Source: Streptomyces sp. NBC_00670
Lineage (GTDB): Bacteria; Actinomycetota; Actinomycetes; Streptomycetales; Streptomycetaceae
Assembly (NCBI RefSeq): GCF_036226765.1
Contig: NZ_CP109017.1
Span: 4,088,501-4,152,500, forward strand
Reading direction: 5' to 3'
DNA length: 64,000 nt
The notes under the pieces were generated by a model, which did not search any database, was not told the origin of the DNA, and saw nothing but the letters and a program-made list of their open reading frames with translations. Shown piece after piece: positions 60,749 to 64,000 of this stretch (the first letter of the stretch is position 1; each line of letters opens with the position of its first letter). Position numbers and translations under genes: made by a program.

Positions 60749-61108
60749 ATGGCCACGGAAGAGATCACACCGGAGTCCGTGCCGACGGCACCGGCCGCAC
60801 TCGCGGTGGAGCCGGTGGGGGAGTCCGCGGGGGACGCGGTGGTGGCGAGCGCGGCGGCGACGAAGCTGTACCCGATCGCCCCGGGCGTCGAGCTGCACGT
60901 CCGCAGCGGACCGGGCGTGAACTACACCATCGTCCGCACGCTGCCCGCCGGCACGAGCGTCCCGATCATCTGCCAGCGCTCGGGCGACTCGGTCAGCGGC
61001 TACTACGGCACGTCGAAGATCTGGGACTGCATCGGCAACGCGCAGTTCGTCTCCGACGCGTACGTCAAGACGGGCAGCGACGGCTACGTCGCCCCGCGCT
61101 GCTCCTGA
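60749..61108 (+). CDS. Small SH3-like (SH3b) domain protein
   Basis: A 119-residue protein with an Ala/Pro/Glu-rich N-terminus and an SH3b domain (ELHVRSGPGVNYTIVRTLPAGTSVPIICQ...GYYGTSKIWDCIG...YVKTGSDGYVAPRC); cysteine pairs could form disulfides. SH3b domains bind cell wall or mediate protein contacts. No cleavable signal peptide is obvious, so export is uncertain. ATG 60749 is preceded by GGGGGAGG 4 nt upstream; an upstream in-frame start is less likely. Confidence 0.8.
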   Translation: MATEEITPESVPTAPAALAVEPVGESAGDAVVASAAATKLYPIAPGVELHVRSGPGVNYTIVRTLPAGTSVPIICQRSGDSVSGYYGTSKIWDCIGNAQFVSDAYVKTGSDGYVAPRCS

Positions 61109-61119
61109 TCACCCCTGCC

Positions 61120-61145
61120 GCCCGCCCCTCCCCGGAGGGGCGGGC
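61120..61145 (+). terminator. Terminator of the SH3b gene
   Basis: GCCCGCCCCTCC / GGAGGGGCGGGC, 12-bp arms almost without loop, 12 bp past the stop. Confidence 0.8.
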
Positions 61146-61168
61146 GACGGCGGAGCGATAATCAAACG

Positions 61169-61711
61169 GTGAGCGAACGAACCGGACGAACCGAACGCGG
61201 GACCACGGGGTACGGCCGGCCGGAGCCCCGGACCGGCACCGGCCCCCGCCCCGAACCCCTCCGCTTCTTCGGCACCACCTGGGTCGACCACGACCCCGGC
61301 CTCCGCGGCTACACCGCCCGCCGCGCCGCCGTGTCCGCCGGCTCGCTCGTCGCGGCCGCCCTGGGCTGCCTCGTCCTGCGCTTCGCCTACGAGGGGCTGC
61401 GCATCGCCGATGTCGGCAACCTGGTGAGCGTGCTGATCGTCGTGATGTTCGCGGTGTGCAGCGCACTGGCGTTCAGCCACACCTGGGGCTCCTTCACCCG
61501 CCGCCCCGACCCCGAACGCCAGGCCTCCCTCCGCGGCCTGCTGGCCATCGGCTTCATCGGCTCGCTCCTGGCCTACTTCGCCCGCTCCTTGAAGGAAGCC
61601 CCCGGCGAGTCCCTCCACCGCCAGGAATACGAGACAGCCCGCACCCGCCACACCCAACGCACCACCCGCCGCACAGGCAACCCGTCCAAGAAACGCAAGG
61701 GCAAGGGGTGA
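61169..61711 (+). CDS. Conserved small membrane protein
   Basis: A 180-residue protein. The charged N-terminal ~45 residues end in FFGTTWVDHDPGLRGYTARRAA; three hydrophobic helices follow (about 53-72, 80-102, 122-140) and a strongly basic C-terminus (RRTGNPSKKRKGKG). GTG 61169 stands 6 nt after GATAAT (61157-61162), suggesting a leaderless mRNA. Family not recognised. Confidence 0.75.
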   Translation: MSERTGRTERGTTGYGRPEPRTGTGPRPEPLRFFGTTWVDHDPGLRGYTARRAAVSAGSLVAAALGCLVLRFAYEGLRIADVGNLVSVLIVVMFAVCSALAFSHTWGSFTRRPDPERQASLRGLLAIGFIGSLLAYFARSLKEAPGESLHRQEYETARTRHTQRTTRRTGNPSKKRKGKG

Positions 61712-61721
61712 AACCCATCGG

Positions 61722-61862
61722 GGGTTCAGGGGGCGGAGCCCCCTAGGGGCCGCCTTGTATGGGGCCTGGGGGCGGAGCCCCTCACGTCTGTCGGGGTGCA
61801 GGGGCGGAGCCCCGCGGGGGTGCAGGGGGCGAAGCCCCCGCCGGGGCACGGGGCGGAGCCCC
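61722..61862. repeat. Cluster of five GGGGCGGAGCCCC-type hairpins
   Basis: Spaced every 20-40 bp: AGGGGGCGGAGCCCCCT, GGGGGCGGAGCCCCT, AGGGGCGGAGCCCCG, AGGGGGCGAAGCCCCCG and CGGGGCGGAGCCCCG. One compensated variant (CGAAG) keeps the stem. Same core as the type B repeats. Confidence 0.9.
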
Positions 61863-61880
61863 GCACCCACCCCACCCCAC

Positions 61881-61944
61881 CCCTCGGGGTCGAAGGGGCG
61901 GAGCCCCTGGAGGACGGGAAGGGTAGGGGCGGCGGGGGCGAAAA
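61881..61944 (+). repeat. Type B intergenic repeat, copy 4
   Basis: AAGGGGCGGAGCCCCTGGAGGACGGGAAGGGTAGGGGCGGCGGGGGCGAAAA in box form, directly following the hairpin cluster. Confidence 0.88.
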
Positions 61945-62071
61945 CCCTCCCCAGCCACACCGCCCCACCCCCCCCCGTCCGCCCACCGGACACAACCCCC
62001 CACCCGCACCCCCCGGTGCAAAGATGACCAAAGACGACGACACGCCGCACCCCCGGAGGGCACCCCACGCC

Positions 62072-62884
62072 ATGACCCAGAAAGTCGCAGTCCTCGGCAC
62101 CGGCAAAATCGGCGAAGCCCTGCTCAGCGGAATGATCCGCGCCGGCTGGCCCCCCGCCGACCTCCTCGTCACCACCCGCCGCCCCGACCGCGCAGAAACC
62201 CTCCGCACCCGCCACGGCGTCACCCCCGTCACCAACGCCGAGGCCGCCAAGTCCGCGGACACCCTCATCCTCACGGTCAAACCGCAGGACATGGGCACCC
62301 TCCTCACCGAACTCGCCCCCCACACCCCCGCCGACCGCCTGGTCATCAGCGGCGCCGCCGGCATCACCACCGCCTCCATCGAGGACCGCCTCACCCCCGG
62401 CACCCCCGTCGTCCGCGTCATGACGAACACCCCCGCCCTGGTCGACGAGGCCATGTCCGTCATCTCTCCCGGCACCCACGCCACCCCCGCCCACGTCGCC
62501 CACGCCGAGGAGATCTTCGGCGCCGTCGGCAAGACCCTCCAGGTCCCCGAGTCGCAGCAGGACGCCTGCACCGCCCTCTCCGGCTCCGGCCCGGCGTACT
62601 TCTTCTACCTGGTCGAGGCCATGACGGACGCCGGCATCCTGCTCGGCCTGCCCCGCGACAAGGCCCACGACCTCATCGTCCAGTCCGCGATCGGCGCCGC
62701 GACGATGCTCCGGGACAGCGGCGAACACCCCGTGAAGCTCCGCGAGAACGTCACGTCCCCCGCCGGCACCACGATCAGCGCGATCCGCGAACTCGAGAAC
62801 CACGGCGTCCGCGCCGCACTGATCGCGGCCCTGGAGGCCGCCCGCGACCGCAGCCGCGAACTGGCCTCCGGCAGCAACACCTGA
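62072..62884 (+). CDS. proC: Pyrroline-5-carboxylate reductase
   Basis: Last step of proline synthesis, reducing pyrroline-5-carboxylate with NAD(P)H. The 270-residue protein has VAVLGTGKIGEALLSGM, LTVKPQDM, VRVMTNTPALV, ALSGSGPAYFFYLVEAM and the family signature ENVTSPAGTTISAIRELE. ATG 62072 is 11 nt after GGAGGG. Convergent with trpS. Confidence 0.95.
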   Translation: MTQKVAVLGTGKIGEALLSGMIRAGWPPADLLVTTRRPDRAETLRTRHGVTPVTNAEAAKSADTLILTVKPQDMGTLLTELAPHTPADRLVISGAAGITTASIEDRLTPGTPVVRVMTNTPALVDEAMSVISPGTHATPAHVAHAEEIFGAVGKTLQVPESQQDACTALSGSGPAYFFYLVEAMTDAGILLGLPRDKAHDLIVQSAIGAATMLRDSGEHPVKLRENVTSPAGTTISAIRELENHGVRAALIAALEAARDRSRELASGSNT

Positions 62885-62904
62885 CGCCCCCGCTCCCGGG
62901 GGCG
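62885..62904. terminator. Hairpin between proC and trpS
   Basis: CGCCCCCG-CTCC-CGGGGGCG directly after the proC stop, in the 66-bp convergent gap. Confidence 0.65.
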
Positions 62905-62950
62905 CCGCACCCGCGCGGCACCCCCGGGACGGACGGGGCGGACGGCGCGC

Positions 62951-63949
62951 TCACCCCGCCGGCAACAACCCGATCGCCCGGTACGCCGCGTCGACCCGGG
63001 GCCGGGCCACCTCCCGGGCCCGCTCGGCCCCCACTCGCAGTACCCCCTCCACATACGCCGGATCCGCGCACAACTCCCGATGCCGCTCCCGCACCGGCCG
63101 CAACACCTCGACCACCGCCTCCGCGACATCGCGCTTCAACGCCCCGTACGAGTCGTACGCCGCCGCCAACTCCGCCGGCTCCTCACCCGTGCACGCCGCG
63201 AGGATCTCCAGCAGATTGGCCACCCCCGGCCGCTCCACCCGGTCGTAGACCACGTCCCGCCCACTGTCGGTGACCGCCCGCGCCACCTTCTTCCGCACGG
63301 CCTCCGGCTCGTCGAGCAGATAGACGACCCCCGGCCCGACGTCGTCGCTCTTGCCCATCTTGGACAGCGGGTCCTGCAGACTCATCACCCGCGCCGCCAC
63401 CTGCGGCCGGACGGCTCTCGGCACCACGAACGTGTGCCCGTACCGCTGGTTGAACCGCACCGCGAGATCCCGCGCCAGCTCGACGTGCTGCGCCTGGTCG
63501 TCGCCGACCGGCACGTCGTCCGTCCCGTACGCCAGGATGTCCGCCGCCATCAGCACGGGATACGTCAGCAAGGACAACCGCACACTGCCGCCCCGCTCCC
63601 GCTCCCGCACGGACTTCTCCTTGTACTGGATCATCCGCCGCATCTCCCCGTCCGTCGCCACGCACTCGAGCAGGTACGACAGCCGGGCGTGTTCGTCCAC
63701 ATGACTCTGGACGAACACGGTGCACAGCGCGGGATCGAGCCCCGCCGCCAGCAGCAGCGTCGCCGCCTGCCGGCTGAGCCGTCGCACCCGCGCCGGATCG
63801 TGGTCGACGGTCAGCGCGTGCAGATCGACGACGCAGAAGAACGCGTTCGCCGCATGCTGGTCCACCTCGGCCCACCGCCGTACGGCGCCCAGGTAGTTCC
63901 CCAGCGTCAGATGCCCCGTCGGCTTGATCCCGCTGAAGATCCTCGTCAT
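62951..63949 (-). CDS. trpS: Tryptophanyl-tRNA synthetase (auxiliary-type)
   Basis: Charges tRNA-Trp. The 332-residue class I enzyme has the HIGH-like SGIKPTGHLTLGNYLGA (His13) and a KMSKS-like KMGKS (197-201). In Streptomyces coelicolor the trpS next to proC (SCO3334, TrpRS1) is the inducible, indolmycin-resistant copy controlled by ribosome-mediated attenuation; by position this is its counterpart, while the housekeeping copy should be elsewhere. AGGAGAG precedes ATG 63949. Only about 50 bp of its leader are inside the window, so the attenuator cannot be checked. Confidence 0.92.
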   Translation of the reverse strand: MTRIFSGIKPTGHLTLGNYLGAVRRWAEVDQHAANAFFCVVDLHALTVDHDPARVRRLSRQAATLLLAAGLDPALCTVFVQSHVDEHARLSYLLECVATDGEMRRMIQYKEKSVRERERGGSVRLSLLTYPVLMAADILAYGTDDVPVGDDQAQHVELARDLAVRFNQRYGHTFVVPRAVRPQVAARVMSLQDPLSKMGKSDDVGPGVVYLLDEPEAVRKKVARAVTDSGRDVVYDRVERPGVANLLEILAACTGEEPAELAAAYDSYGALKRDVAEAVVEVLRPVRERHRELCADPAYVEGVLRVGAERAREVARPRVDAAYRAIGLLPAG

Positions 63950-64000
63950 CTCTCCTACCTCCCGGTCGAGGCCGCCGCACCGGTCGGCCGGCCCCCGGGA

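Larger units (their letters stand above)
61712..62071. other. 360-bp intergenic region packed with GGGGCGGAGCCCC hairpins
   Basis: No gene. Five short hairpins (see next entry) and one type B repeat separate the membrane-protein gene from proC. The proC ribosome site GGAGGG is at 62055-62060. Confidence 0.8.

Noticed and set aside
36612..61944. CRISPR array or insertion sequence explanation for the repeats
   Set aside because: Repeats are palindromic, unequal in spacing, scattered over 25 kb and without cas or transposase genes or regular spacers.

Overview
The window reads as a core-region segment of a Streptomyces chromosome. The base composition is very GC-rich with G or C in most third codon positions. 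GTG starts are frequent, many genes appear to be leaderless (a TAnnnT box about 7 nt before the start codon), and genes overlap by ATGA or GTGA. The gene set is diagnostic: sigE-cseA-cseB-cseC, lsr2 beside clpC with an SCO3374-family gene between them, a stand-alone nuoD2, and an auxiliary trpS next to proC. I see no rRNA, tRNA, CRISPR array, insertion sequence or prophage.

Layout. 1-11.3 kb: a threonine/serine exporter (cut by the edge), ppa, a PBP4-type carboxypeptidase (dacB), a zinc metalloprotease homologue, tilS-hpt-ftsH and folE. 10.7-13.9 kb, minus strand: the folate operon folP, NTF2-like gene, folB, folK and a DUF3180 membrane gene. 14-17 kb: an esterase and a long coiled-coil/acidic membrane protein. 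17.1-21.3 kb: two bacterial PH-domain (DUF304) membrane proteins divergent from nuoD2, which converges on a MidA/NDUFAF7-type methyltransferase. 21.4-24.1 kb: a P-loop protein and a NarL-type two-component system. 24.4-30.1 kb: a translationally coupled cofactor operon for CoA and NAD (DUF2520, panC, nadB, nadC, coaX). 30.2-36.5 kb: small proteins, a BlaI-type repressor, a GNAT acetyltransferase, lsr2, the SCO3374-family gene and clpC.

37-42.4 kb: an M23 peptidase and two TetR regulators, each divergent from its probable target (a DHA2 efflux pump and an atypical SDR). 42.4-46.1 kb: the cell-envelope stress operon sigE-cseABC on the minus strand. 46.4-51.2 kb: mutY, a secreted/anchored protein, disA and radA (c-di-AMP synthesis and DNA repair). 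51.5-58.1 kb: a sigma-like/zinc-finger/TM/BACON fusion protein, a Cys-rich protein, a Ppx/GppA phosphatase, a sugar-phosphate isomerase-like protein and ilvD. 58.4-64 kb: a Ser/Thr kinase with a PQQ-type beta-propeller, an SH3-like secreted protein, a small membrane protein, proC and trpS.

Themes are cofactor supply (folate, CoA, NAD), cell-wall surveillance (sigE-cse, dacB, M23 peptidase, PASTA-less kinase, c-di-AMP) and proteolysis/nucleoid control (ftsH, clpC, lsr2). The most interesting signals are: (1) a NuoD paralogue that has lost the quinone-binding tyrosine and sits beside a methyltransferase of the family that methylates NuoD; (2) a family of composite intergenic palindromic repeats present at six or more gene ends; (3) a one-polypeptide sigma/anti-sigma/TM/BACON protein; and (4) several clear operators (two TetR systems, a ClgR box before clpC, paired repeats before sigE).
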